Part shown: piece after piece, positions 16,397 through 24,669 of the stretch
Numbering within the stretch: position 1 is the first letter of the stretch
How the letters are laid out: each line of letters starts with the position of its first letter
Source: JBBIOU01 sp037443205
GTDB lineage: Bacteria; Bacteroidota; Bacteroidia; Flavobacteriales_D; UBA2798
Assembly (NCBI GenBank): GCA_037443205.1
Contig: JBBIOU010000005.1
Span: 49,255-113,254, forward strand
DNA: 64,000 bases
Direction: 5' to 3'
Program-made: the position numbers and the translations under genes
Notes under the pieces: generated by a model
The model's input: only the letters and a program-made list of their open reading frames with translations
Told to the model about the DNA's origin: nothing
The model's database searches: none

Positions 16397-18415
16397 ATGA
16401 GATATTATTTGACATTTACTATTGCTTTTACATTTTGCATTTGCTTACAAGCACAACCGGATGAATGTGCCCAACCAACCAACAAAAAAGTAATTAAATT
16501 AATCGAAGAAAGTTATAACCCTAAACTCGATTACCGCGAAAGACAATTAAAACTAAGGGAAGCCCTGAAAATAGACCCGAACTGTGCCGAATGCGAATAC
16601 CAACTTGCCCTTAGAGCATACAAAAAAGCCGAAAAAGAAACCGGTGATTACAAATTTGCCGAAGAACATTTTCGGGCACTCATCAATATGTGTCCCAAAT
16701 ACCATAGCGACCCCTACTATTATTTAGGTGTATTACATTATGGAAGAAAAGAATTTGAAGAGGCTCTCGATATGTTTAAACAATTTATTGCTTTTAAATC
16801 TACCGATACGTATGCTTTTGCAAAAGATTATGCCGAAAAAATCAGAGACAGCAAAGACATTATCCCCGAACTTGAGTTTAGAATAAACTTTTATAAAAAT
16901 CCCGTTCCTTTCAATCCTCAGGTATTAATCAATGTATCTACCGAACATGACGAATTTTTACCCATGATTTCGCCAGATAATGAAATTCTTTTCTATACCC
17001 AACGTTCCGAAAAGAAAGGCATGGGCGATTTAACCGGTAAAATAATTGATGAATTTATGATGGCGAACCGAGCCGATATTGACCAACCTTTTTCGGCCGG
17101 TAAAGCACTTAGCAAACCTTTTAATGTGCACAGCAGTTACGGAGGTATTACCATATCTGTAGATAATAGAGAAATAATTATATGTGCCTGCGTAAAAGAC
17201 AATCCCAAATATCCCGATTACAACAATTGCGATTTATACAGTTCTAAATATGAGCGTATAAAAAACATGAATACCGGGCAATGGGAATACAAATGGAGCG
17301 ATTTACAAAAACTACCTCCTACCATAAACACTCCGAATGGCTGGGAAGCACAACCCAGTTTGAGTGCAGATGGCAAAACACTTTATTTTGCTACCGTACG
17401 GGCCGAAACAAGAGGTTATGATATATTTTATGCCACACGCGATGCAAACGGAAACTGGTCGGCTGCTAAACCGGTTCCGGGAATTAATACCGATGCCAAC
17501 GAAAAATCGCCTTTCATTCACTCGGATAGCAAAACGCTTTATTTTGCTGCTTCTTCAACCGAAGAAAGGTTCGGGGCAGGAAACTATGATATTTTTTTTA
17601 CCAAACAACAAGCTGATGGCAAATGGAGTAAACCTAAAAACCTGGGGTATCCCATCAATACCGAAGAAGATGAACATGGTCTGATTGTAAGCACAGATGG
17701 GTATTATGCCTACTTTGCTTCAAACCGGCTAAAAGGTTCAAGAGGTTTTGATATCTATCGCTTTGAATTACCTCGCGAAGCAAGACCCGAAAAAGTAGTT
17801 ATTGTAAAAGGAGAAATAAAAGATGAAAAAGGAGAGCCCCTGAAAGGAGCACGGATTGAAATACAATATACCGATAATAAAAGTAAAGAAGAAATTACAG
17901 TTAATAACGATGATGGTAAATATGCTGCCGTTGTAAACCTGGAAAAAGGTGAAGATGCCATTGTGACAGTAAAAAAAGATGGATATACGTTCGATTCTAA
18001 AGTTATTGCCGCAAATACTGACAAGCCCGTTGTCAAAGATATTGATTTAAAAACCGAACCTATAGAAGTAGGTAAAGCATACACCATTAACGATATATTA
18101 TTTACAACTAATTCATACGAATTAAACGCAAAATCTAAATTCGTAATAGATAGGTTTATAGAATTTTTAAATGAAAATCCGCAAATAACCATTGCCATTC
18201 ATGGACATACTGATGACGTAGGGCGAGAAAACGACAACTTGATATTATCTGAAAATCGTGCTAAGGCAGTAAAAGATTATATTATCAGCAAAGGAATAAA
18301 CTCTTCGCGGATAACTTCACAAGGCTTTGGGCAAAGCAAGCCTAAAGTTCCGAACACTAACGACTTTAACAGAGCACTAAACAGAAGAACTGAATTTGTT
18401 ATTACAGGCATATAG
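16397..18415 (+). CDS. OmpA-family envelope protein with TPR, PD40 beta-propeller and carboxypeptidase-like domains
   Basis: I choose ATG 16397 (672 residues), because it gives a clean signal peptide (MRYYLTFTIAFTFCICLQAQ); a TTG at 16367 would add ten unlikely residues. Residues about 25-150 are TPR-like. About 170-430 form a WD40-like PD40 propeller with repeated LSADGKTLYFAT/SDSKTLYFAAS-type blades. About 445-535 is a carboxypeptidase-regulatory-like sandwich (KGEIKDEKGEPLKGARIEI). The C-terminus (550-672) is an OmpA peptidoglycan-binding domain with IHGHTDDVGREN and the NRRTEFVITG end. The architecture resembles the T9SS component PorE and other PorP-linked OmpA proteins. It is 126 bp after the PorP/SprF gene, with a possible promoter in the gap. 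A role in anchoring the secretion system to peptidoglycan is inferred. Confidence 0.85.
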   Translation: MRYYLTFTIAFTFCICLQAQPDECAQPTNKKVIKLIEESYNPKLDYRERQLKLREALKIDPNCAECEYQLALRAYKKAEKETGDYKFAEEHFRALINMCPKYHSDPYYYLGVLHYGRKEFEEALDMFKQFIAFKSTDTYAFAKDYAEKIRDSKDIIPELEFRINFYKNPVPFNPQVLINVSTEHDEFLPMISPDNEILFYTQRSEKKGMGDLTGKIIDEFMMANRADIDQPFSAGKALSKPFNVHSSYGGITISVDNREIIICACVKDNPKYPDYNNCDLYSSKYERIKNMNTGQWEYKWSDLQKLPPTINTPNGWEAQPSLSADGKTLYFATVRAETRGYDIFYATRDANGNWSAAKPVPGINTDANEKSPFIHSDSKTLYFAASSTEERFGAGNYDIFFTKQQADGKWSKPKNLGYPINTEEDEHGLIVSTDGYYAYFASNRLKGSRGFDIYRFELPREARPEKVVIVKGEIKDEKGEPLKGARIEIQYTDNKSKEEITVNNDDGKYAAVVNLEKGEDAIVTVKKDGYTFDSKVIAANTDKPVVKDIDLKTEPIEVGKAYTINDILFTTNSYELNAKSKFVIDRFIEFLNENPQITIAIHGHTDDVGRENDNLILSENRAKAVKDYIISKGINSSRITSQGFGQSKPKVPNTNDFNRALNRRTEFVITGI

Positions 18416-18444
18416 CAATATTATTATAGGTTATACGTAAAATT

Positions 18445-18463
18445 TGATAACTCTAATTTATCA
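18445..18463. terminator. Weak hairpin between convergent genes
   Basis: TGATAA (18445-18450) and TTATCA (18458-18463) form a 6-bp stem with a 7-base loop in the 65-bp gap between the OmpA-family gene and the large adhesin gene, flanked by A/T runs. It could act as a weak bidirectional terminator. Confidence 0.3.
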
Positions 18464-18480
18464 GAAAATGAAGAATAATA

Positions 18481-21400
18481 TTATCTTCCTCTCAATAGTG
18501 TTACATGGCCGGTATATACTTTTACTTCGTATTTACCCTTTTCTATAACCTTTATTTTCCACACATAAACATCCTCTTTTGCTCTCATATCCTTATGTGT
18601 TCCATCCCATCCGGCAGATAAGGGATCTCTCGACTCATAAATTATTTCTCCCCAGCGATTAAATATATAAAATTCAAAGGAATTTTCTTCATAACCCGAA
18701 ACTACAGGATAAAATATATCATTTTTCCCATTACCATCGGGTGTGAAAGAGTTAGGAACATACAAAATAAACTCCGGGTTTACTACAATCATATTATATG
18801 CAGTATCCTGACAACCATAAACGTTTGAAGAAATTAAATATACTGTGTAAGTACCTTCTTGCGAATAAATATGAACCGGGTTTTGTAACATTGAACTTGC
18901 CCCGTTATCACCAAAATCCCAGTACCATTGATCGGTTGATACTGACATATCTGTAAAATGAATTTCGGGGTTTACTGTAGTTGTAGTTTGTGGTGTAGCC
19001 ATAAATGCTGCTACAGGAACCGGATTTACCGTGATTAAATTGTTTTGCGATATAGTTGACTGACAACCTGCATTGCTGATGGCTGTTAAACCAATGCTGA
19101 TAGATAATGGATTAGTGCCGGAATTACTGAAACATAAAGATGGGTTAACTTGTGTAGAGGTTTGTCCGTCACTAAAATTCCAGATGTACTGATTAATAAT
19201 GCCTGAACTAATAGTGGAATTATTGGTAAAATTAACACACAATTCCGAACAACCATCTGTCCTGTCTACAGTAAAATTAATAACAGGTACAGGATTTACA
19301 ATAACATTTTGAGTAACACTATCTACACAGTTATTATCAGTTGATACCACCAATGTAACGGTATAAGTTCCATCATTAGCATAAGTATGTTGCGGTGAAT
19401 TTTGTAAACTGTTATTTCCGTCTCCAAAATCCCATACATAATTTGTTAAATTCCCTGATGATACTGAGGATTGATTTTGAAACAATGTAGGCGCACCTAA
19501 ACAAACATTATTTGCAGAAAACTGTACAAGCGGCAAAGGATATGCTGTAACTTGCTGAGTTAATGTACTGCTGCAGTTTTGATCAGAAGTAACTGTTAAA
19601 CTTACATTATAACTATTGGGATTGTTATATTGATGGATCGGATTTTGCGAGATTGAATTATTTCCGTCTCCAAAATCCCACTGCCATTGATTTATAGTTC
19701 CATTAACAACCGTAGATAAATCAGTAAATGTAATAGGATTGTTTATACATTCGTTGGTAAACGAGAAGTTTACCTGAGGCACTTCATTAACTGTAACGGT
19801 TTGTGTAGTTGTGTCAGAACAACCTGAACCTGAACTAACAATAAGACTAATTGTATAAGCATTAGCGCTATTATAGGTATGGGTTGGATTTTGCAGATTA
19901 GAAGTGTTGCCGTCACCAAAATCCCACTGATAATTTACCCCGTTTACGGAAGTATTATTAACAGTTATATTCTGTCCTAACAAATATTTTGCACTTGTAA
20001 ATGAAGCTGTAGGATTTGTAAATACATTCACGGGTAAAGTAATTGTCGGCCCTGTACATCCCGCATCGGTGGTAGGTACTAAAGTAACCTGATACTGCCC
20101 CGGTGCACCATATAAATGGGTAGGATTTTGTGTATTCCCCACCGGATTTCCGTCTCCCCATATCCATGTCCATGCTACTATTGTTCCATTGGTAACTGTT
20201 GATAGATCAGTAAAAGAATTAGCCGTACCAAAACACTCTTCTGTAAATGAAAAATTTGGAACAGGCATATATGGAATATTTACTACTTCTGATACAGTAG
20301 ATATACAACCCTGATCGGAGGTAACTACCAGATCAATGGTATAAGTTCCGCCACCGCTATATTGAACAACCGGATTAGTTTGTGTAGATGAAGCAGGAGA
20401 TGCACCTGTCATCATCCAGTTAAAGTTAATAGTACCACTACCAATTGCTGATGTATTGTTAATGATTATGTTAGAACCGGGGCAAGCAGGTGTAACACTA
20501 AACGCGGCTGTTGGATTTTCATTTACAACTACCGTTTGTGTTGTATTACCCGTGCATCCACTCGCATCAGAAACAATCAGTTGTACGTTATATACACCTG
20601 CGGCTGCATAAGTATGTTGTGGGTTTTGCAAATTTGAGGTGTTTCCATCCCCAAAATCCCATTGCCAAGTAGTTACCCCTGCACCGGATTGGTCAGTAAA
20701 TTGAGTTGCCGAACCTGAGCATACTGTTGTATTGTTAAATTGTGCAGCAGGTGAAGCACCGATGGTAACCGTTACGGATACACAACTTGTATTTCCACAA
20801 GTTCCTTCGGCACGAACAAAATAGGTTGTGGTAACAGTAGGTGTAACAGTTATACTATTGCCATTACCAATAGGCACACCGGATCCACACCCATTTTCAT
20901 ACCATATCCAGTCAGCACCTGTGCCTAATGTACCACCTACTACTGTTAAAACTGAAGGAGCTCCGTTGCAAACCAAAGCGGGATTTGCATTAATACCAGT
21001 AGCGGGCGTTGATATGTTATTAACAGTTATTGTAATTTGAGTACACAATGTGTTACCACAAGCTCCTTCGGCACGAACAAAATAGGTTGTAGTTACTAAA
21101 GGGCTTACCGTTATACTGTTTCCACTACCTTCAAAAGTTCCTCCGCATGTTCCTGAATACCATTGCCAGTTTGCGCCCGTACCCAAACTACCGCCTACCA
21201 CACTTAATGTGGTAGAACCTCCGCAAATAGGATTAACCGTTGCGTTAATACTTGCAGCGGGAGTTGAAGGTGTGTTTACTGTTACCGTTAATTGGGCACA
21301 TGTAGTATTTCCGCAAGTTCCTTCGGCACGAACAAAATAGGTTGTAGTAACTGCCGGACTCACCGTTATGCTTGTACCTGTACCTGCCGGAGTGCCTCCG

Positions 21401-22278
21401 CAACTACCTGTGTACCATTGCCAGTTTGCGCCCGTACCCAAACTACCGCCTACCACACTTAATGTGGTAGAACCTCCGCAAATAGGATTAACCGTTGCAT
21501 TAATACTTGCAGCGGGAGTTGAAGGTGTGTTTACATTTACAGTTACTGATACGCAAGTGGTTGTATTGCAAGGCCCTTGAGCTCTTACAAAATAAGTAGT
21601 GGTAACAGCAGGTGAAACAACAATAGAAGCACCGGTTCCCACTAATGTTCCTCCGCAACTACCGGTGTACCAGTTCCAGGTAGCACCCGAACCCAAACTA
21701 CCTCCATTTACTGTTAAAGTAGTTGAACCACCGCACAATGGATTGGGATTAGCTGTTGCTGATGTAGGTGCAACTGATAACAATCCTGCTGCCGGTGCAT
21801 AAGTAAGTGTAACCTGAACTCTATCTATACAAACCAAACTTGTTGCCGGTGCACCGGTTATGGTATTTACACCTCCGTAAATGTATCCGGGCATCCCGCA
21901 GGGAAATGAACTGGCAGGTGCTGCTGTTGTATAACAAGTACCACATCCGCAATCATTTGTCATGGCAATAGTGCCTACCGGAGTACCGTTGATGTTGGTA
22001 GGCATTGAAGGTGAGCCACATCCAGTATAGCTGTATTGTACAGTAACTCCTGTAACTACGTTTCCCGGAGGCACAGGATCTACAAAGGTTCTTACCATGT
22101 TTACTGCCTGGCAGCAACCACAGCCGCCCGGCCCATAACACCAGTAATCATCTCCGCATACACTACAACAACCCAGTGCCTGTGCTCCATCTAAATCAAT
22201 TGTAAATGTTACGGTTTGTGCGTTTATATATTGACTAATCGTTAAAAAGAATAAAAGTGCTTGTATTATTTTTTTCAT
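18481..22278 (-). CDS. Giant secreted adhesin: Cys-rich head, four Ig-like repeats, multiple PKD repeats, T9SS type B domain
   Basis: The 1265-residue protein has a signal peptide (1-20). A Cys-rich head (about 30-150) has some 13 cysteines, with clusters GCCSVCGDD, GGCGCCQ and NDCGCGTC. Four Ig-like modules of about 85 residues (165-505) follow, two of which are almost identical even at the DNA level. Then comes a chain of PKD domains (506-1170), each with WxWDFGDGN and NPxHxYxxxGxYxVxL. The end (about 1180-1265) is a T9SS type B domain: VPNSFTPDGNGKNDIF, FYIFNRWGEIIYES, GWDGTHKDM and a terminal GHVTLLRGR. It should be displayed on the cell surface as an adhesin. It lies 17 bp after the small secreted protein gene at 22296-22721 and is probably co-transcribed with it. 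Confidence 0.92.
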   Translation of the reverse strand: MKKIIQALLFFLTISQYINAQTVTFTIDLDGAQALGCCSVCGDDYWCYGPGGCGCCQAVNMVRTFVDPVPPGNVVTGVTVQYSYTGCGSPSMPTNINGTPVGTIAMTNDCGCGTCYTTAAPASSFPCGMPGYIYGGVNTITGAPATSLVCIDRVQVTLTYAPAAGLLSVAPTSATANPNPLCGGSTTLTVNGGSLGSGATWNWYTGSCGGTLVGTGASIVVSPAVTTTYFVRAQGPCNTTTCVSVTVNVNTPSTPAASINATVNPICGGSTTLSVVGGSLGTGANWQWYTGSCGGTPAGTGTSITVSPAVTTTYFVRAEGTCGNTTCAQLTVTVNTPSTPAASINATVNPICGGSTTLSVVGGSLGTGANWQWYSGTCGGTFEGSGNSITVSPLVTTTYFVRAEGACGNTLCTQITITVNNISTPATGINANPALVCNGAPSVLTVVGGTLGTGADWIWYENGCGSGVPIGNGNSITVTPTVTTTYFVRAEGTCGNTSCVSVTVTIGASPAAQFNNTTVCSGSATQFTDQSGAGVTTWQWDFGDGNTSNLQNPQHTYAAAGVYNVQLIVSDASGCTGNTTQTVVVNENPTAAFSVTPACPGSNIIINNTSAIGSGTINFNWMMTGASPASSTQTNPVVQYSGGGTYTIDLVVTSDQGCISTVSEVVNIPYMPVPNFSFTEECFGTANSFTDLSTVTNGTIVAWTWIWGDGNPVGNTQNPTHLYGAPGQYQVTLVPTTDAGCTGPTITLPVNVFTNPTASFTSAKYLLGQNITVNNTSVNGVNYQWDFGDGNTSNLQNPTHTYNSANAYTISLIVSSGSGCSDTTTQTVTVNEVPQVNFSFTNECINNPITFTDLSTVVNGTINQWQWDFGDGNNSISQNPIHQYNNPNSYNVSLTVTSDQNCSSTLTQQVTAYPLPLVQFSANNVCLGAPTLFQNQSSVSSGNLTNYVWDFGDGNNSLQNSPQHTYANDGTYTVTLVVSTDNNCVDSVTQNVIVNPVPVINFTVDRTDGCSELCVNFTNNSTISSGIINQYIWNFSDGQTSTQVNPSLCFSNSGTNPLSISIGLTAISNAGCQSTISQNNLITVNPVPVAAFMATPQTTTTVNPEIHFTDMSVSTDQWYWDFGDNGASSMLQNPVHIYSQEGTYTVYLISSNVYGCQDTAYNMIVVNPEFILYVPNSFTPDGNGKNDIFYPVVSGYEENSFEFYIFNRWGEIIYESRDPLSAGWDGTHKDMRAKEDVYVWKIKVIEKGKYEVKVYTGHVTLLRGR
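21158..21534. repeat. Near-identical direct repeat inside the adhesin gene (period 255 bp)
   Basis: A stretch of about 122 bp at 21158-21279 recurs at 21413-21534 with a single visible difference. The offset of 255 bp equals 85 codons, one Ig-like module. The near identity shows recent duplication or gene conversion between neighbouring modules. Confidence 0.9.
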
Positions 22279-22295
22279 ATTAATATTTATTTGAT

Positions 22296-22721
22296 TTAAT
22301 CCATTTTTTTAATTCTCAGGTATTCTGTAGTAAGTCGTAAAAACGTATTTGCTGTTAAATCAACTTCATCCAATGCAAATACAAGTTGAGTATTGTTTTG
22401 GCAATTACCTTCGCTTACTGTATTAGCCGGTAAATAAAATACAACTTGTTGCTCAGGTTTATTGTGTTTTACCCAGGTTTTAGAACTGGTAAAATATGCA
22501 TTAAACCAACTTAATTCAACATTATAATTATTGTTATTAACAAATTTCAATAATACTACCTCCTTACCCTCACATACAGATGTTTTAAAATAGGCTTCTA
22601 CTCCCTGTTGTATATGATTACCCGTAGGATCTAAAAAAACACCTTTCCAATCGTTATTTTGTTGAGAAATACTTAAATTTAAAAGTCCAAATAGAATAAA
22701 AAATGTGAGTATATGTTTCAT
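22296..22721 (-). CDS. Small secreted protein of unknown function upstream of the giant adhesin
   Basis: The 141-residue protein has a signal peptide (MKHILTFFILFGLLNLSISQ) and a mature part of about 120 residues. The mature part is rich in beta-type segments and contains two cysteines (CEGKEVVLLKF and EGNCQNNTQLVF) that could pair. No family is recognised. It has no T9SS sorting domain, so it may stay in the periplasm or outer membrane. It is 17 bp ahead of the adhesin gene on the same strand, and a role in its export, folding or attachment is possible but only inferred. No clear -7 box was found upstream. Confidence 0.65.
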   Translation of the reverse strand: MKHILTFFILFGLLNLSISQQNNDWKGVFLDPTGNHIQQGVEAYFKTSVCEGKEVVLLKFVNNNNYNVELSWFNAYFTSSKTWVKHNKPEQQVVFYLPANTVSEGNCQNNTQLVFALDEVDLTANTFLRLTTEYLRIKKMD

Positions 22722-22859
22722 AAATTTTTTAATTTAGATTTATTAATGTTATATAGACTGATTTATTTATGATTAGTTGCCTGTAAGTTAATAATATTTT
22801 CAATAAAAACGTTAATTAACGATTAAAATCATGAAAAACAGGTTAAAACTAAATATTAC

Positions 22860-24518
22860 TTATATTTTTTGAATAATATATCTTTTTTCAGTATGGTCAT
22901 GGCGGGTATTTTTCATCAAAAAAGGAAGTTTTAATGCAGTAATGTGATAATGCGCCATAGATTTTATAATTTTAAAATTATTATCTCTTTGCATAATATC
23001 ATTTAAGCCCTCCTGATGGGTATAAATATAAGTTCCGGTTTTCAGGTATTTGATACTGTCTAAATTAATTTCTTCTACCGCTCTGCGCGCATAAAAATCA
23101 AGAGCATGCGCTCTTGTGCGATAGGTATAAAACATATTATGTGGTATGTTATTTTGATAAGCAAATTTACCTGCATAGGCTTGTGTTTGATAAGTCATTA
23201 ATTGAGGGTAAATGTGCGTTGTTAAACAAAAATTAAATGTTGCAGAAATAAATACGGTAGATAATATTAATTTATCTGTTAAATTATATTTTTTTTGTAG
23301 ATAGATATACCAAGATAACAGGAATAAAATACACATAAAAATAATATGCGTATAGTTTTGGGGGTAAAAAAACAATACATATCCTGTTATTACAGCCACA
23401 ATAAATAAATGCATAAATACAAACTGAATTTTTTTAATTTTATTGAACCAGTTTGATTCAAGCGAGCATAAAAAATCGGAAGTAATAATTGCTGCAAACG
23501 GAAAAATAACAAACAGATAATGCGGTAATTTATACTGAGAGGATGACAAGGCTAAAAATATCAAAACAAAACCAAATAAACTCATGTATTCTTTATCTTT
23601 ATTTGCATGAAAACGTTCTTTAAATAGTATAATTATTTTTCTTGTAAGCGCTACAAAAAACAATAATACCCAGGGTTGAAAATCCCATAAAATGGTATAA
23701 ATAAAAAAATGGAAGGGCGCTCCGTTATTCCAGTAAATATCTCCGGTAAGGCGACCAAAGCTTTGTGTCCAAAAGAAAAACTTTAATCCCGAAGGGCCTT
23801 GTAAATCATATACGGTTTTCTCGGGATGTAAATCAAACTGCAAATACAAACCGATGGCCATGGGTAATAAAATAATGGCTACGATAATTAAAAAAACTAA
23901 CCATTTGGGGTTAAAAATCATTTTCCAATGTTGTTTGTATATTAAATCTGCTCCGATTGCCGCAGCGGGTACAACCATACCGATGGGTCCTTTGGCAAGC
24001 ATAGCTGCTCCTACTCCTATTGCTCCCAAAACAAGATTTTTCCATTTGCCGGATTTTAAAAATTGCGATAGTTGCCAAATAGAAAAAATAACCATACTTA
24101 ATAAATTGCCGTCAGTTCTTACATCGTTGGTTATTAAAAAATATGCCTGCGAGCAAGCTAAAATAAATGCCGCAAAAAGTGCTCTTTGTTTATCATACCA
24201 TAAAAGTGTAAAACGATAGGTGCTGTATAAACCTAATAATAAAATTAAAACCGATGGCAATTTATAAGTAAAATTAGATACGCCAAAAATCATAAACGAT
24301 ATAGAAGATAACCAAAATAAAAGCGGAGGTTTATCCAAATAATCTTTTCCTCTGTCATAAACTTGCAAAAAACTTTTATTTTCACTCATTTCGCGCGATA
24401 TAGCTGCATATTGTGCAGCATCAATCTCCATAACATCCAAAAACATATTTAAAAAATATATCAGCGTAATAGCAAAAAATGCCAGGTAATAACGATTGAT
24501 ATAGATATAATTATGCAT
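22860..24518 (-). CDS. ArnT/PMT-like membrane glycosyltransferase (GT39/GT83 superfamily)
   Basis: The 552-residue polytopic protein has about 11-12 hydrophobic segments. Near the N-terminus it has DVMEIDAAQYAAISREM with its acidic catalytic-loop residues, then DYLDKPPLLFWLSS, the KPPL motif of ArnT-like enzymes. These use polyprenyl-phosphate sugars and transfer a sugar to lipid A, glycans or proteins on the periplasmic side; the substrate here is unknown. An ATG at 24536 would lie one base from a -7 box (TATTTTTG, 24538-24545), so the ATG at 24518 is preferred, though not certainly. It is a single gene, divergent from secA, with no partner glycan genes nearby. Confidence 0.82.
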   Translation of the reverse strand: MHNYIYINRYYLAFFAITLIYFLNMFLDVMEIDAAQYAAISREMSENKSFLQVYDRGKDYLDKPPLLFWLSSISFMIFGVSNFTYKLPSVLILLLGLYSTYRFTLLWYDKQRALFAAFILACSQAYFLITNDVRTDGNLLSMVIFSIWQLSQFLKSGKWKNLVLGAIGVGAAMLAKGPIGMVVPAAAIGADLIYKQHWKMIFNPKWLVFLIIVAIILLPMAIGLYLQFDLHPEKTVYDLQGPSGLKFFFWTQSFGRLTGDIYWNNGAPFHFFIYTILWDFQPWVLLFFVALTRKIIILFKERFHANKDKEYMSLFGFVLIFLALSSSQYKLPHYLFVIFPFAAIITSDFLCSLESNWFNKIKKIQFVFMHLFIVAVITGYVLFFYPQNYTHIIFMCILFLLSWYIYLQKKYNLTDKLILSTVFISATFNFCLTTHIYPQLMTYQTQAYAGKFAYQNNIPHNMFYTYRTRAHALDFYARRAVEEINLDSIKYLKTGTYIYTHQEGLNDIMQRDNNFKIIKSMAHYHITALKLPFLMKNTRHDHTEKRYIIQKI

Positions 24519-24537
24519 TGCAAACCAAAAAAGCATG

Positions 24538-24545
24538 CAAAAATA
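24538..24545 (-). promoter_or_regulatory. -7 promoter box of the ArnT-like gene
   Basis: TATTTTTG on the minus strand, one base before an in-frame ATG at 24536 and 19 bp before the next at 24518. It argues for the internal start. Confidence 0.45.
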
Positions 24546-24642
24546 CTTCAGAATACAATATATTCGTTAAATAAATTTTACAGTTGTTAAATAGAGTCAT
24601 AATAAATAAACTGAACGTACAGTAATAACAGATAAAAAACTA

Positions 24643-24650
24643 TCTTTGAG
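24643..24650 (+). promoter_or_regulatory. -7 promoter box of secA
   Basis: TATCTTTG, a fit to TAnnTTTG (near 24641-24648), lies about 22 bp before the secA ATG at 24670. It contains the TTG at 24646 that would otherwise be an upstream in-frame start. Confidence 0.6.
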
Positions 24651-24669
24651 CCATAAATACCCTATCAAA

